Shown here one piece after another: positions 11,531 through 24,013 of a stretch of DNA of 64,000 nucleotides (positions within the stretch are counted from its first letter, which is position 1; every line of letters starts with the position of its first letter). Where the stretch lies: the NCBI RefSeq assembly GCF_028453695.1, contig NC_135774.1, positions 12,772,001 to 12,836,000 of the forward strand, read 5' to 3'. Source of the DNA: Augochlora pura. Taxonomy: Eukaryota; Arthropoda; Insecta; Hymenoptera; Halictidae. Below the pieces are notes generated by a model. That model searched no databases and was not told the origin of the DNA. It saw nothing but the letters and a program-made list of their open reading frames with translations. Made by a program: the position numbers and the translations under genes.

Positions 11531-13914
11531 ATTGATATACACTTACATTTTCGCATCAAAGCATCGTCTAAAAAGTAGAATTTTCTCAGAAAAATTACAA
11601 TGAAAATTCTTACCGCTGACTAACAAATTCAAAATCATTTACGAAAGATGCAATGATCGTCAGAAATAGATTTTTCCTTAAAGAAAATCGACGCAGACGG
11701 ACTTCTATACCTTCACCACCTCCAAGAATCCACAGCCAGCAGAATTTCCTCGAGCAATAACAATTTCCTCGGAAAAGCCATCGAGGAGCGTCGGCGTTCG
11801 ACAAAGCGGGCGACGCGTCCATGGACCGCGTCAGCCAATTACAGCGCCCCGAAGCTCAATTTCGCCGATTGCGATTCGTACGAGGTCCCATCGGCCGGAC
11901 ACCTGAGAATTGCCGGACCAGCGACTAAACACCATTAGCGCTCGCCAAACATCAAAGCGGCAGTTTAGGGGACGCGCCGGTCCGGCCGATTCGTTCCGGA
12001 TCGAATCGACAGCTTGTTCCCGTATACGCGAGCTCTCCCGTGAAAGCGTCCTTGTTCGCCGGGGCACACGGTCATCTTTGCGGTTAACTGGTAGCCTGGC
12101 GGCAGAGAGGGAGGGGCCGGGAACTCTAAGCTGAACGAGCAAGCCCTTTTAGTGGCCTCTTTGAACCGGGATCCGCGGCCGGGGCTTATGCTAGCCGGCC
12201 TGGCTCGCCTGCTCGGCACGGCACCGCTCCGCTCGCTGGCAGCCTACGTTCGCGGTGGTGCATCGACCGTCCGCCGTTGTAAACCGCTGGTCACCATCTC
12301 GTCCTCGCCAAGTACGAAACCCGCGGCTACCATACCTGGTGGTAGCGCGGTGTGTACCGCCGCCTCGGCCTTCCAAGATTGTAAACAGCCCGGCAAGAAC
12401 CGGGGAAACCAGACGATGGGTAACGCTGCCTGGTCCACCAGTTCCCTCGGCTCCTTCCTCCTTCGTCCTACCCGTTCATCGCACCCGGCGCACGCTTCTT
12501 TATCATACTTTTCTTTCTTCGCCGCGGACCGTCCAGGTGCACCGACGGTATTAATCCACGCCCTTCGACGTTCCTACGCGACCGGTGTTAAGCAGCCCGT
12601 CCCCGTCGCTGCGCCGACTAGTCTAAGCCGCTACACCGTTCCCTGTGTCGCTCATTGTTCATGAATTAGGGTTATTATTATGTCGTTGCGCTCGGTCGAC
12701 GTCCCGACGCGGTTACTGCATTGCGAGGGGATGCTGCGATTATTTAATTTGATTAATCGGAATTTTGATTGGGGCTTGAGGCTAGGATAAAGATAATGGG
12801 TAATATTGTTAGCGTTTATTAGGCAATTATTTCTAAAGGTATTAGACTTATAGTAAGTAGGTTGACTTATAGTAATTTTTTAGTGGGAATGTTAAATATC
12901 GTAGAAATTATATATAGAAATTCGAGGAATGAGAATTTTACCTAGAAAAAGTAATTTGTATCTAAATTATCGAATGAAACGACAAAGTTTCTTGTGCGAG
13001 TGGAATGTCTGATTTAGTCGGCGCGGCCCACTAAATTGTGACTCTTCTATCTAAGGGAAGGAAACACGTTTCCATTTGTTTTATTGCTCCGTTTCTCGTT
13101 CACTTTGCTCGCTTAGAAAGCAGAGTCGTCTTCGCAGCTGCGCTAATTTACAACTCGCCCGTATATCTCTTCGCGAGGCGGACGAAAACTCGAGCTGACA
13201 CGGTGGATCCAGGTTGCTCCGAACCCGGTAAATAACAATGGATTAGAACAGCATCCCTTCCGTGGTTATATATTACGTAGCTAACGAACCGTCATCGCGT
13301 TCTACGTCGTCCTCCCTCGGCGACGCGAAAGCATAATTCCTTACGTAATGGCGATAAATCGATGGCGGAAGGATGCGCACGACCGTGTCCTCGTAAATTG
13401 CGCCTACTTTCGCGACACCGGCGCGCACCCGATCACGGATGTTATTAGCTATTAGACCAGCCGGAGTCAATGTCACGACACCGCGAGCTTCTTTTACGTT
13501 CGTTCACGATTAGCCGGACTCTCTTTCTCTCTCTCTCTCGTCTTACTCCGCCTCGATCCTCGTCGTCGATCCGACCCCCCTTATTCCCTCGATCAATAGC
13601 CCCGACCCCGCTCCGAATCCCGTTACAGCCCTCGCACGCGATCCAATCGATTTTCCTTCCGCGATTCGAAAACCCGCGCTGTCTATCGCGAAATCCGTCA
13701 CTCAACTTTTACCTCGAAAAATGATCGCCGAACTTCGATTTACCAACTTCGAAGGAGTTTTCGATCTTTGGAAGAGGTAAGCGGTTTTATTAGGGTGTTG
13801 CATAGTCTGTAAATTGATCAGTGTGTTGTTTTTATAGGATATAATTGTTACAAGACTTCTGTTAGTATTTCTTACGGAACTATTTAATTTTTAGGAATTG
13901 GACGGGTTAAGAAA
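11531..13914. other. No gene seen
   Basis: GC-rich from 11830 to 12720, AT-rich at 12760-13010, GC-rich again to 13780. A + strand frame of 170 codons (12152-12664) has overlapping frames on both strands and no recognisable domain. A short frame at 13721-13776 ends at a good donor (GTAAGC) but has no other support. Confidence 0.5.
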
Positions 13915-14104
13915 TTAACCCTTTGGGGTCGTTTGTCTAGTCTTAGCTGGCAAAGCTATCTATCTATGTTCTTTATATCTAAACTTTAAAGAAGAATGAA
14001 TTTTTGTTCTATTTTAATTTCGTGTATTGCGTATTACTGTCCGTTTAACAAAAATTTATTTAGACCACCATGACATTTGTTTCATATGACAGCAAAGGGT
14101 GAAC
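13915..14104. mobile_element. TTAA-type MITE, ~190 bp
   Basis: The left end is TTAACCCTTTGGGGTCG. The right end, reverse complemented, begins TTCACCCTTTGCTGTC, so the right TTAA has mutated. The interior is AT-rich and non-coding. Confidence 0.6.
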
Positions 14105-16380
14105 ACTTTACTGACTTGTAGCCTGTGAATTGGTTGTCTTGACAAGCAGTAATTTATTATCTATCATTGGGATAAAAATATTAAATTGTAGTACTGTAAG
14201 CTCCAATATTATTATATAATTTCTTAAATATTAGATACCTCTCGCGATTAATAAGATTAATAAAATAAAAGTACAAACTAAAACTTAGCATTGAGTTACT
14301 ATAGGCTCTGATATTATATATTGTATCTTCCGCCATAAATAATCTGAATAAAATAAAAATAAAATAAATAAAATAGAAGAAATATAGTCCAATACTGATT
14401 TTATAAAAATATAAAAATAGCAGATTTAATTACTCTATAGTACTCGAAATGTTTATAGCCGAATGACCGATCGGTTAATATTGCTACAACAAATGGAACA
14501 TCGAAAGCGAATTTTCAGTCGGCAACTTTGTGCCGTCCTGTATCCGTGCCTCGGGTGCTCCCTTCGTATTTCGCATAACCCTAATCCGCTTACACGTATC
14601 TGGCAGCGTCCACGCGATCGCGTGCAGAAATTCCAAATTTCTTTTATTCTCGTTTGCGGTTCTCTTAATCAACTCGGGAGCGGGACACCGGCGCGGTTCG
14701 CACCCCTGCCCCCCTCGGCCCCTTCCCGTTTCTCTTATTCATCTCGGTTTCTTAAAGCAACACCGGCAACAATCCCGCATTCATCGCGAACAAGGGTATC
14801 AAGGTGGATCACATCGTAGCTGCTGATGGTGCATCAGCTCTCTCGCGCGCGCAGCGTCGCGAACGAAAATAAAGGGGAGAAAGCCAGGATAAAGATGATG
14901 TATCAGAAGCAGCGTTCCCCGGCCTCGCTTCACCGCGGAAACAATGGGCACGCCACCAATCTTCGGTCCCACCCCGCCCCTGGACCCATTCCGCTAACCC
15001 ATCTGACCCGTAACTTAGGCCACCTACCATCATCCTCGTGAATAAAAACACGTGATCGCGTACGCGATCGTTCGAAACGAATATTCACGAAACGAACGAG
15101 ATAAAGATGTTAACAATATAATGATCTCGATCTTTTGTTTAACGTTCACTGCACTGTGATTTATTCATAAATTCTAAGAACAATTTAGAGAATAAAACAA
15201 GGTCGAAGAATATTTTTCAAGAGTCAAAAGACGACGATGGTGATCGTTGTATAATTTAGTTTGAACATTGAGAATATATGATAATTTTCGAATGAATATC
15301 TTCTTTGTCACCGAAGGTGTCTCCGTATATTTTTATATCTCATCATTGTGTGGTAATTTTTCTCGATTTTCTTGCTCCGCGTACCGAGAAGAAAAGCGTC
15401 TTTTGTAATCCCGATGGTAGCCAAGTTGTAGACAGTTTTAGCAATTTTTCGTGAAGGAATGCGACGCAAGAAGACAATTGCTCTTCGTTTATAAGGACAG
15501 ACGCAGTTGCTATGAACATTCTCCATGAATCACTCCTGTCCACAGTTCCTGCTAAACGGTTGCTTAAGAGGTTCTTGTTGGATGATGATGATGATGATGA
15601 TGATGACAGTCCGTGATAAAGTCTTACAACAAAATAGTTCGATCTATCAGCGAACACTTTGTTTTATCACATCGTTGATCTTCGTGCGAATTAAAAATCT
15701 GTTGTTAAGGAAGAGTGAAGTTACAATAAATCTTATCGGAAGTTAAATGAGATAAATCGTTTACAGTGTTGTATTTTTGAATTGTTTGCTGTTTTGCATT
15801 ATAATCGTTGGATGGAGCATTTGGGAAATAAAAATGGTCTGCCTTGGTTGTGTCAAGTAGATTTGTAATAAGAGTTAAATAATTATTGCAGTAGAATTAT
15901 TGAGTTCCTAACTTATTTCTTAAAATTAATTCAAATTTGTTTGATATATATTGATATATATTCGGTTAATATATTCGAATACGAGTAAGAAAATTAACGA
16001 TAAATTATTGACAATAGAGGAATACATTGCTACTTCGATTTAAAATAGAAAAGGTTTAGCAAAACTAATTGAGTATTATTTTATAACAATATCAAGATTG
16101 GTTTTTTCAAAGAAGTCATTTACATTAATAACTGATCATTTGATACGTCAAAAATAATATAAAATTTTCTTCAAATTTCTTAAAATTTCCAGTCTACTAT
16201 TATCTACACCATGGTTGTCTATATTATAAAATCCCCTATTCCAACATCAACGAATCAAACACAGTAATCATACCAACTAAAAACTATCAAATCGAGCTAC
16301 CCAAAAATTTCCATTCAAAATTCCAGCAGCTAGAAAATTGCAATTCCGGTTCCGAAATCGCGCTGTCTGCTACGAGTCCG
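14105..16380. other. No gene seen; one GAT microsatellite
   Basis: Mostly AT-rich, with a GC-rich island at 14660-15050 in which both strands show chance frames. A (GAT)n run lies at 15581-15606. Confidence 0.5.
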
Positions 16381-17700
16381 CAAGCAGCAAGGTTAACAAG
16401 CCCCCGTCGTTGCTTCAATCTCGTTCCCCCCGTGGCCGAGGTGTGAATTATATCGCCACCGTAATAAATGCGCGCGCGACAAATAAGGCTCGCTGTCTAT
16501 ACACCTCGAAATAAATAATCGCCGCGGTGGCGGAGGCGTCGCCGATAAATCAGGAAGTGCTCGTATATAATTCTTAGCGTCGTCGTCGTCGGTGTAACAG
16601 CGGGTTGTTAAGATTCGACCACAAATTTTCTCCCGGTATGCGTATTTGGTGGGGTGTCTACCTGCGGCGATAGCGATGGGCTCCGTGCACGCGCGATGCG
16701 GAGCTCTCCAGTCCGCGAACAGCGCTCCAACGCGAAGGACGTGGAAATGATCGATTCGCCGTCGGTGCTCGATCCATCCGCTCCTCGTCATCGTGGATCT
16801 ATTACGCGGGAACCGGCATCGATCGACGAAACGACGGAAACCGGGAGCAATCGAATCCATGGGATATCAAAAAATACGGAACACCAGTGATTCGATGGTG
16901 ATTCGATCGTGATTGGCGATCCTCGAGTGTTCAGACCGGACCGGTGATCGGGACTAAGATCGAGACACCGATGTTGCGACAGTGACCAGTGAAGTTTCAG
17001 TGACACAGTGCGAACGGACAGCTCTCCCGACCTAGAAGAGACCGGCGGATTCGGGTGTATCGCGGCGTCCTTGACTGATAAACCCTCGGCGGCGTGGCTG
17101 TGGCGGATCGACCGGTCGATAACATTCCTGAAATCGGTGGCCGGCGTGCGGCGGTGTTCCCGGGTGGCGTGAGTGGTCCGGTCGTCGAACCCGAAGACGC
17201 TCCGCCGAAATTAGTATCGGTGAGGATCGCGGCGTGACCTTGACCGGCGTTGACCAGCCTAAACGAAAATCGAGAGTGTCGAACAGCGAGAGAAAGAAAG
17301 AAAGACAGAGAAGATACATATACAAAGAGAGAGCGATAGAGGAGAGGGCTCTCTGGCAGTTTCCGACGGTGGTACGTGGGTGAAGGACAGGTCGGCGTGT
17401 GCAGACGGAGCCGCACCGGGGAGAGTGAGATGCGCCATTTTCGAGAACCGATGCGAGAAGGTGAACGATCCTTGGAGCGTTTCGCCGCAGACCGGTAATG
17501 GGATACCAGAGGTGACGGCAAGATGAACGGTCACGGTTCCACCAATGAGGTACTTGCGCCGCGTTCCGTCCACGTTTCTTTTCCTCCTTCCTCGGACCTT
17601 TTTTTCCTCCTCTGTTTCTTAGCCGTGTCTCCCGCGCGCGCGCGCGAGCGCTCGCTCGCTCGCGCGGTTTCTTCTTGTTGCGTTCTAAATTCGCCGCGAC
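16381..17700 (+). promoter_or_regulatory. GC-rich block, possible promoter and 5' exon
   Basis: Several weak signs agree: a CpG-rich block; an arthropod-style initiator TTTCAGTG at 16995-17002 (A at 16999); a long leader-like stretch; and an ATG at 17523 that opens nine codons before a possible donor (GAG then GTACTT at 17550). No TATA box or confirmed downstream element was seen, and the nine residues match nothing I recognise. It could serve an alternative first exon of the C1 gene or another gene, or be nothing. Confidence 0.2.
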
Positions 17701-17749
17701 GCGAACTTAGGGCTTGTACACACCAGTACGACGGATGCTGGGGATCGAA

Positions 17750-18460
17750 TAGACGATGTTTGCATAGTTCACCGGGTTTGACTACCTTGGACCAGATGGC
17801 CGGGCTATCTTGGATTTAACGTCATCGTTAGCGCGCCTTCGTTTTCAGACTTTGCTACCATGGCTACCATGGATTAGATTTGCTGAGAACGTGATGCACT
17901 TTGTTTCACCTGCGTTGAAATTGGCGATATTTGCCACCTTGACAGTAGGCCTAGTTAGCTCGGTGTTTTCAAATAGCTGCCATAGATCTGACGGACTTAG
18001 GCACCACACAGTTGATGGGTTTAACTACCGCGATGCTGATGGGCTCACCTATCACATAGTCGATGGATTTAGTAGCTACCATAGCGTTGATGGATTTAGC
18101 CAACTCGGCTTCCTTGATTTAGCCATCTTGCCTCGGCCGACGCGAAATTGTTGATTACCCCAGATCCAGCCACGTCCATTATTAACGTGACTTATGGTTG
18201 CTTTCGCGTTTGCACATCGCGCGGGCTGCTTAATATTTGACGGACTCCTTTACCTCTCGCGAACCATGGTTTAGAGGCTCCATCTAGCAGCCCGGTTATC
18301 ATGGTTTAGCCTCCCATAAGTTTGATGGATCTAGCCGCCTTGATTATCCCTGCTCGTCCGCGCCAAGTTCGATGGATTTAGCTACCCAGTTACACAGTGT
18401 GGTTCGGTTACATCGAAATTGTAGAGTTTAGCTGGCTCGGTTGCCTTGCTTTCCCTAACC
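17750..18460 (+). repeat. Degenerate minisatellite, GTTGATGGATTTAGC units
   Basis: Units of about 24-30 bp around GTTGATGGATTTAGCTACC recur with many changes, clearest at 18009-18105 and again near 18318 and 18368. A + strand frame (17810-18154) crosses the clearest part and reads V-D-G-F several times, but it ends inside the repeat and has no flanking support. Confidence 0.55.
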
Positions 18461-19216
18461 CGATTACCTTAATTACGCCGAGGTAAATGATTTCGGGCAA
18501 AGGCGAGAGGGGCAACCTTTGTCTCGTGTCGCCTGGGTCGACGGCGACGACCCCGGGTCACAAAGGCCTCGATCCACCTAGATCGACGCGCGGTTCATCA
18601 GCTCGCGATCGACGCGACGTTCGCCGAACTCCGTTCGTGGCTGACTTTGAACATCGATAACCAAAAGGCACCGTGCGGCGGCCACGTCGAATCCCCCCGA
18701 TCTGATCAAGATTCAGGTAGAATCTCGGTTGATTGGCCAGGAACACTCGAGTTTCCCCCGTGTTCGCCGAAGCCTAAATCAGATACTCCCGGATCAACAG
18801 AATCTTCCACTCCCGATCTCACGGAACAGATGCCTATCGCGGGCTTTGAACTGTTCATCATCCGGGAGGGCTCTATATAGCTGTAGGTGGTTTTAGACCC
18901 AGCAATTAGCGGGCAGGTCGGCTCCCATACTCTTCTGCGGAACAGACTAATTCTTGGCCGGTCGTGGCAGCTAAACTACGACAGAAATGAATACCTTGCG
19001 GACCTGGAGTTATCTGATCATCAGCGGGCCCGTCCCACTGATCTCTCGCGGGCTTTAGGTCTTAACTCGGACCAGTTACCATTGCGATTCGAATCGAATT
19101 TCCCGCGTCTTACTCCGGTTTTCATGGAAACCGTTTCTTGACGGATATTCGACCCTGAAGCAGATACAATTTGTTGCAGTAACGACCGCTCTAACGCTGT
19201 TACACGCGTCGGACGT
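18461..19216. other. No gene seen
   Basis: GC-average sequence with short chance frames only. Confidence 0.5.
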
Positions 19217-19429
19217 TTAACCCTTTGCGCTCGATTGGCGCCACTGAGGCGCCAATGTAAATTGTTATATCATTTCCGAGTTGATTTTGACATCAATAAA
19301 AACCCTTGTATTTAAAAGACTCAATCCCACATACATAAATTGTACTAAGATATATCAAATGGAAATGCAGCTGGTTAAAATAGCCATTTTAGATCTAGGC
19401 TTAAAATGGCCTGGAGTGCAAAGGGTTAA
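19217..19429. mobile_element. TTAA-flanked MITE, 213 bp (family A1, uninterrupted copy)
   Basis: The left end is TTAACCCTTTGCGCTCGA. The right end, reverse complemented, is TTAACCCTTTGCACTCCAGG. Both lie in TTAA. It is a near full-length relative of the element at 59302-59755 in the same orientation, and it keeps the GGCTTAAAATGGCC site (about 19399) that is filled by another element in that copy. Confidence 0.85.
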
Positions 19430-21480
19430 GATATCCTATTCTAGGTAGAGATCAAGTACAGTCAAATTAATACTATGTAGAATATTATTTGTCTCATAAT
19501 ATTAATATTACTTAATGGAATAGAAACTGAAAGAGAAAAACTGAAAGAATAGAAAATTCACTGTAAGAAATATTAACTCTTTGGTATATAATATATATTT
19601 GTTAATGGACCATCTGGCTTGAAGCATTAGTAATAAATAACTAAATACATATACAGTAAAATTTATAGAGATAATAATATAATTGATTTATCAACTAAAT
19701 TATTCCAATCTTTCACAAGAATAATAGGTTGCTTATAATAAAAGGGTTCTAATAATGAAACTGGTGCCAAAAATTGAGAATCAATACGTTAATTCGTATT
19801 ATTTAAATTATTAAAGAAATAATGCAGCCTTCAATCGGATCATGCATTTTGCAACAGCGCAGAAACCATGCAAGGCGTAATGATTGTTTGCAAATAGATG
19901 CAACGCGCTGGATTACAGCACAGCGAGCTAATGGCGCGCAGCGTGTTAGCGAGCAAAGTGATTCGAAATTAACCGAGTTGCACACTTTGATAGCTCCCTA
20001 AAGGGAGCCGCGGCGCGCTCGGCGGCAGCGCCGTCCGCCGAAACGCCCGGATTGCCATCGGCATCGCGGTTTTATTGCATTAGTGTGTACGGGCCCTTAT
20101 ATATATAGACCGTCGACGCGGAATTCTCGAGGTTCGCGACGCGATGTCTTATGTATCCGCGGCTTGCATGACTGTTCGAGGTTTCTAGTCTGCGGATATT
20201 CTTGGATAACACTTGATACCCGGCGAGCACACGCCGCGCGTACGCTGCTCTATTAACGCGCGCGGACTTTCTCCTCGGTTACAAATTTTCGCGTCGCTGG
20301 TACCCCGCCGCGCGCTCGTGCGCGCGCGCGCGAACAGGTGACCGTGAAAATTACTCCAGTTTCTCGGCGATCGTCCGGTGACGTATCTTATCGTTATCGA
20401 TTCACTCCGGGAAACTACGGCCTGCCATGGTAAACAATCGGTGTACATAAACCGGATTGGCGCCACGAGCACATGATGCAGGTTGTGCAGTTTGTCTTCT
20501 GCACTTTTCAGAGCTGGAAGGGGACTTCCGTGGGACTCCCGGTCTTTTCGTTATTTCAAGCGAAAGAAAGGCTTGCGCGATTTCTGGATGGTCGTTCGCG
20601 CTAATGGAGAACCGAGCGGCACGGCGATAAGGCTCGATTAGATAAGGACTGGTGACAGGTACGCTACTGTTCGCGCGTCGACGCTCGCCGCGAACTTTTC
20701 GTTTCGATTTTGCGTATCGCGACTCGCATCGCCAATGGAATCGGAGATGGCGGGAAAGAGTGCGAACGAAATTGTGGCAATAGGATCTCTGCCGTCGGCT
20801 ATCGGCTCGCCGGCTTTCCGTTACGTTGTGTCTGCAATCGAAGCACTCATTATCTGCGAACGCCGGCTGTTTTATCTGGTATCGGCCGAACACAAAAATT
20901 GTGCTCTCTTTTTTTCGAGCTACGAAGGCTAGTTTCTAGTGTCGGAATGTAGTAACAGTTGTAGTAGTGTACTTTACAGTGCGTTTAACAGTGCACTTCG
21001 GAAGTAGAACGAGTGACGAACACGTGTTTGCGGAGTCCTGTTTCGTTCTCAATTAGAGATAAATTAATAGATTGCTTATCGGCGAGAATGGACAGCGTGA
21101 CACCTGCTGGCACACTCGTGGGCGGAGAATGGACCATTGTTCGACTATCTCGGCAATGTCAGCCGATTTTATACGAAGGTTTCTTTTCTAGTTGTATCTG
21201 CATCGGCTTAGATTTGAAAAGGTGGACGAAGTTAGTTTGTTTAATTCATTTGAGGTGGCGAATGCTCCGTCAAGAATTTCTTTTCAGAAATTCTAACTTT
21301 CATCTTCGCGTACTCGAATTTCCCTTCGAAATTCATAGAAGAAAATTTGTCAAAATTAAACTTACAAACGCGAGGCTTTCCCGTGCGAATAATTCGAATA
21401 TAATTATTCCGACGACCGGAATGGAAGAACTATTCCTCGGGGGAGCGCGGTGAACGGTGGATAGTCGGTGCAATGTAGAT
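19430..21480. other. No gene seen
   Basis: AT-rich to 19800, then a GC-rich stretch with a CG run near 20318-20331 and a 146-codon + strand frame (21013-21453) that matches no family I know and lacks a supporting context. A weak TTAACTCTTT start at 19572 and AAAAGGGTTCTAA near 19742 may be the ends of a decayed element. Confidence 0.4.
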
Positions 21481-22815
21481 CATGTTTCTCGCGCTGCGCT
21501 ACAATCCTACAAAAGTTAAAATACGGGCTCCTTTCTGCCCGGTTGCCTTAATTAAACTTATACCAACGACTAAAAGGATGAAACTGCTACGGGAAGAGTG
21601 CCCAGGAGTGTGAAGAATAATTCGCAAAGTTAGGGGAAGGAGTTCAGACCGTACTTCTTGCGCTGCGGTACGATCCGCCAGAAGTAAAAATGAAGCTTAC
21701 ACGTATGAGCTCTTTCTTCGCCCTTAATTACGCTTATTTCTCAACTACCGGATGAACGAAGCTGCTGTCCGGCGAGAGATCCACGGAAGAGTTAGGAAAA
21801 TAATCCGGAAAATATACAGAGACCGCGCTTCTTGCGTTAAATGTAAACTCGTACGGTATTTAAAATGGAACTTGTGCATATGGGATGTTTTCTGTACGGT
21901 TCGCTTAATTAGACTGATGCCGGCGACTAAAAAGATAATGTTACTGGGTGAGGGAAGATGGAAGAGTACTGGGATTATGGAGAAAAATTTGCAAAATGGA
22001 GGGAAGGCATGTAAATGCATGTTTTGTGTTAAATGTAATTTCTGCAATGTTGAAGATGGAATTTGCGTTTTTCAGATTCTTTTTTTAATTGAACTGGTTT
22101 TGATTATTATAAAGACAAATTTTATTGATTATTATTGAGAAGCAGAGCATTTCGTAGAATAAGTGTAATAATAGATAAATTAATGGGAGTCGATATAAAC
22201 TGCATATTTTACGTTAAGCGCAATTCTTTCAATATTAAAAATGCAACATTCGCATACGAGATCTTTACTGCAGAGTTTCCTTAATTAAACTAACTCCAAC
22301 AACTAAAAATACAAATCCACATTTTTATTAAAAAATGGGGAATTTTAAAGAGTGATAAGAATAAATAAAAAAAATGGTAGAATTCAGTTTGAATATCTTC
22401 TTTAGATTTCAAATCTTACATCAAATACAATATTAACAATATCAACCCCTATAAAATTTTGAAAAAAAATTGCAAAAATATATTAAAATCCAATAATTAT
22501 TAAATTCAAAAGGGGAGAAAAAATGCGAAATTAAACTGTTATTTAGTAAAAATATTAAGAAAACAATATCAATCAACAATAATTTTCGATGAAATTTTGA
22601 ATAAATTCTTCGTCACTAAAAGGGTTAAAAATGCAACACGAGATCTCCTCCGCCAAGTTCCCTTAATTAAACCGATCCCACCAAGCGAAAAGACAAATCC
22701 ACCGTCGAAGAAAAGACAGAGGAGCGCGAGGAGTAATCTACAAGGTATGGGGGTAAGCTGTTCCGTGTTTCTTGCGGCCGCCCACGAGCGCGGCCCGCGG
22801 AAAGTAAAAAGTCTG
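21480..22815. repeat. Decayed ~180-bp tandem array, six or seven units
   Basis: A landmark TTAATTA(A/G)AC-like word recurs at 21548, 21724, 21905, 22085, 22281 and 22663 (steps of 176, 181, 180, 196 and 382). Each unit also carries a TTCTTGCG...GTTAAA-type stretch and an ACTAAAA(A/G)GA-like stretch. The double-length last step is explained if an insertion of about 192 bp lies within one unit. Overlapping frames on both strands are by-products. Confidence 0.7.
22433..22628. mobile_element. Possible TTAA insertion inside the ~180-bp array
   Basis: The right end reads AAAAGGGTTAA and is followed by AAATGCAAC, the same sequence that follows ATTAA in the preceding array unit (about 22236). A TTAA at 22433 is preceded by the array-like CAATA. 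Removing 192 bp restores the array period (382 to 190). The left terminal repeat is not recognisable, so the call rests on the spacing and the right junction. Confidence 0.4.
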
Positions 22816-23835
22816 GAAGGGTTTCGATTTGACTCGGCCTCGGTCGAGCAAACACAGGCGATAGCGGTTCCGTTTAAAAGGTAGAAGATAAAACGCGGCC
22901 AGATATCCGGCCGCACCCGGAAGCCCCCTGCCGGCCATCGATGTATATTCGCGGAGGGAAAACGGGGGGATAGGCAGAGATAGCCGGGTACGAAATGAGA
23001 CTTCGGCTTTCGGTTTCTCGGGCATTGCGTGCGAAAAGAGTCCATCGAACGGAACGGTTTTCCCTCCCCTCCCACTCCGTTCTTGGCTGTTGGCCAGCGA
23101 TCCGCCATTCGGAGATGTCCAATCAGTCTGCGGTCCTTGTGCATGGAAAACTCGCCGGGGAAACCGTCTGGCCCCGATACCGCGTCGTCCGCGACGTTCG
23201 AAATTTTTCTACGAACGAGCGAGAAACACACGGTATCTCGATCCCAGAGGCGCGTTTACAACTTGCCGGGCCGCATTCGGCATTATCTCGCCGGCTCGAT
23301 AATTAAAATTGCCCGAACGAAGGAACAACCGCTTTATCGGCGCTGTTTACCGATTACGGCTCGGTAGTTCGTCGATCGCTTGCGTAATGATCGACGCGGT
23401 GAAAAGTCGTGGAAATGCGGTAGGTATTTGTTTTAGATAAAGAGTCGCGTTTTATCGGGCCATTTATTTGCTGACGGATTAAATCGTGTTTGAACGGAAT
23501 CCAGGTCTATGGGAAATTCGGGTACGGATAGCGGATTATTCGCGGCTTCTCTGGACGACTTTCCACGGGGAGAACAATGTACTCGACTGTTTTCTACGAT
23601 CTTAAACCCATTTTGAATATCAATATTTGCTCGCGATATCTTTGTATCTATTCTATGTGTGAGACCAATAAATAGCCGGACAAATAATATTTTTGAGAGT
23701 TTTAGAGATAGGCTTGCGATAGCCACTTGTGTGGTTTTATTTTAAGTCTGTTAGGTTAGGTTTGGTTAGTAGGTTGTTGCAATAGTTTGTCATTAAAGAA
23801 TTTTTATTTATAGATGTAGACATATCAAGGTATAC
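22816..23835. other. No gene seen
   Basis: GC-rich to 23420 with frames open on both strands, then AT-rich. A short GTTAGGTTAGG stretch near 23749 resembles the insect telomere unit but has only two repeats. Confidence 0.5.
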
Positions 23836-24013
23836 TTAACCCTTTGCACTATAATATCGAGTCAGACTCGTGACGAATATTTCGCACATAATTTAATCAA
23901 TATAATTGCCAGTCCTTAAATAAGTGAAAAATCCTTTTGTTCCATCAAGGAAATTATTGAGGATGAAGAAATATTAATCAACGCAGTTTTGAAAGGGATT
24001 GTGTTGGGTTGGT
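23836..24013. mobile_element. TTAA-type MITE, family B (copy 1)
   Basis: The left end is TTAACCCTTTGCACTATA. The body aligns with the element at 58294-58542, sharing CGAGTCAGACT, ATTGCCA and ATCAAGGAAATTATT in the same order. The right end has decayed (GTTGGTAAC near 24008-24016). Confidence 0.6.

Noticed and set aside
12152..12664. 170-codon plus-strand frame
   Set aside because: No domain recognised, overlapping minus-strand frames, no splice context.
13721..13776. Short frame from ATG to a GTAAGC donor
   Set aside because: A single good donor is common by chance; no matching acceptor or family.
19572..19755. Possible TTAA element with weak ends
   Set aside because: The end match is below ten bases and the right flank is not TTAA.
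22569..23231. 220-codon minus-strand frame
   Set aside because: It runs across the end of the ~180-bp array into GC-rich DNA, and other frames overlap it on both strands.
23745..23775. TTAGG-like telomere repeat
   Set aside because: Only two full units; too short to be an interstitial telomere tract.
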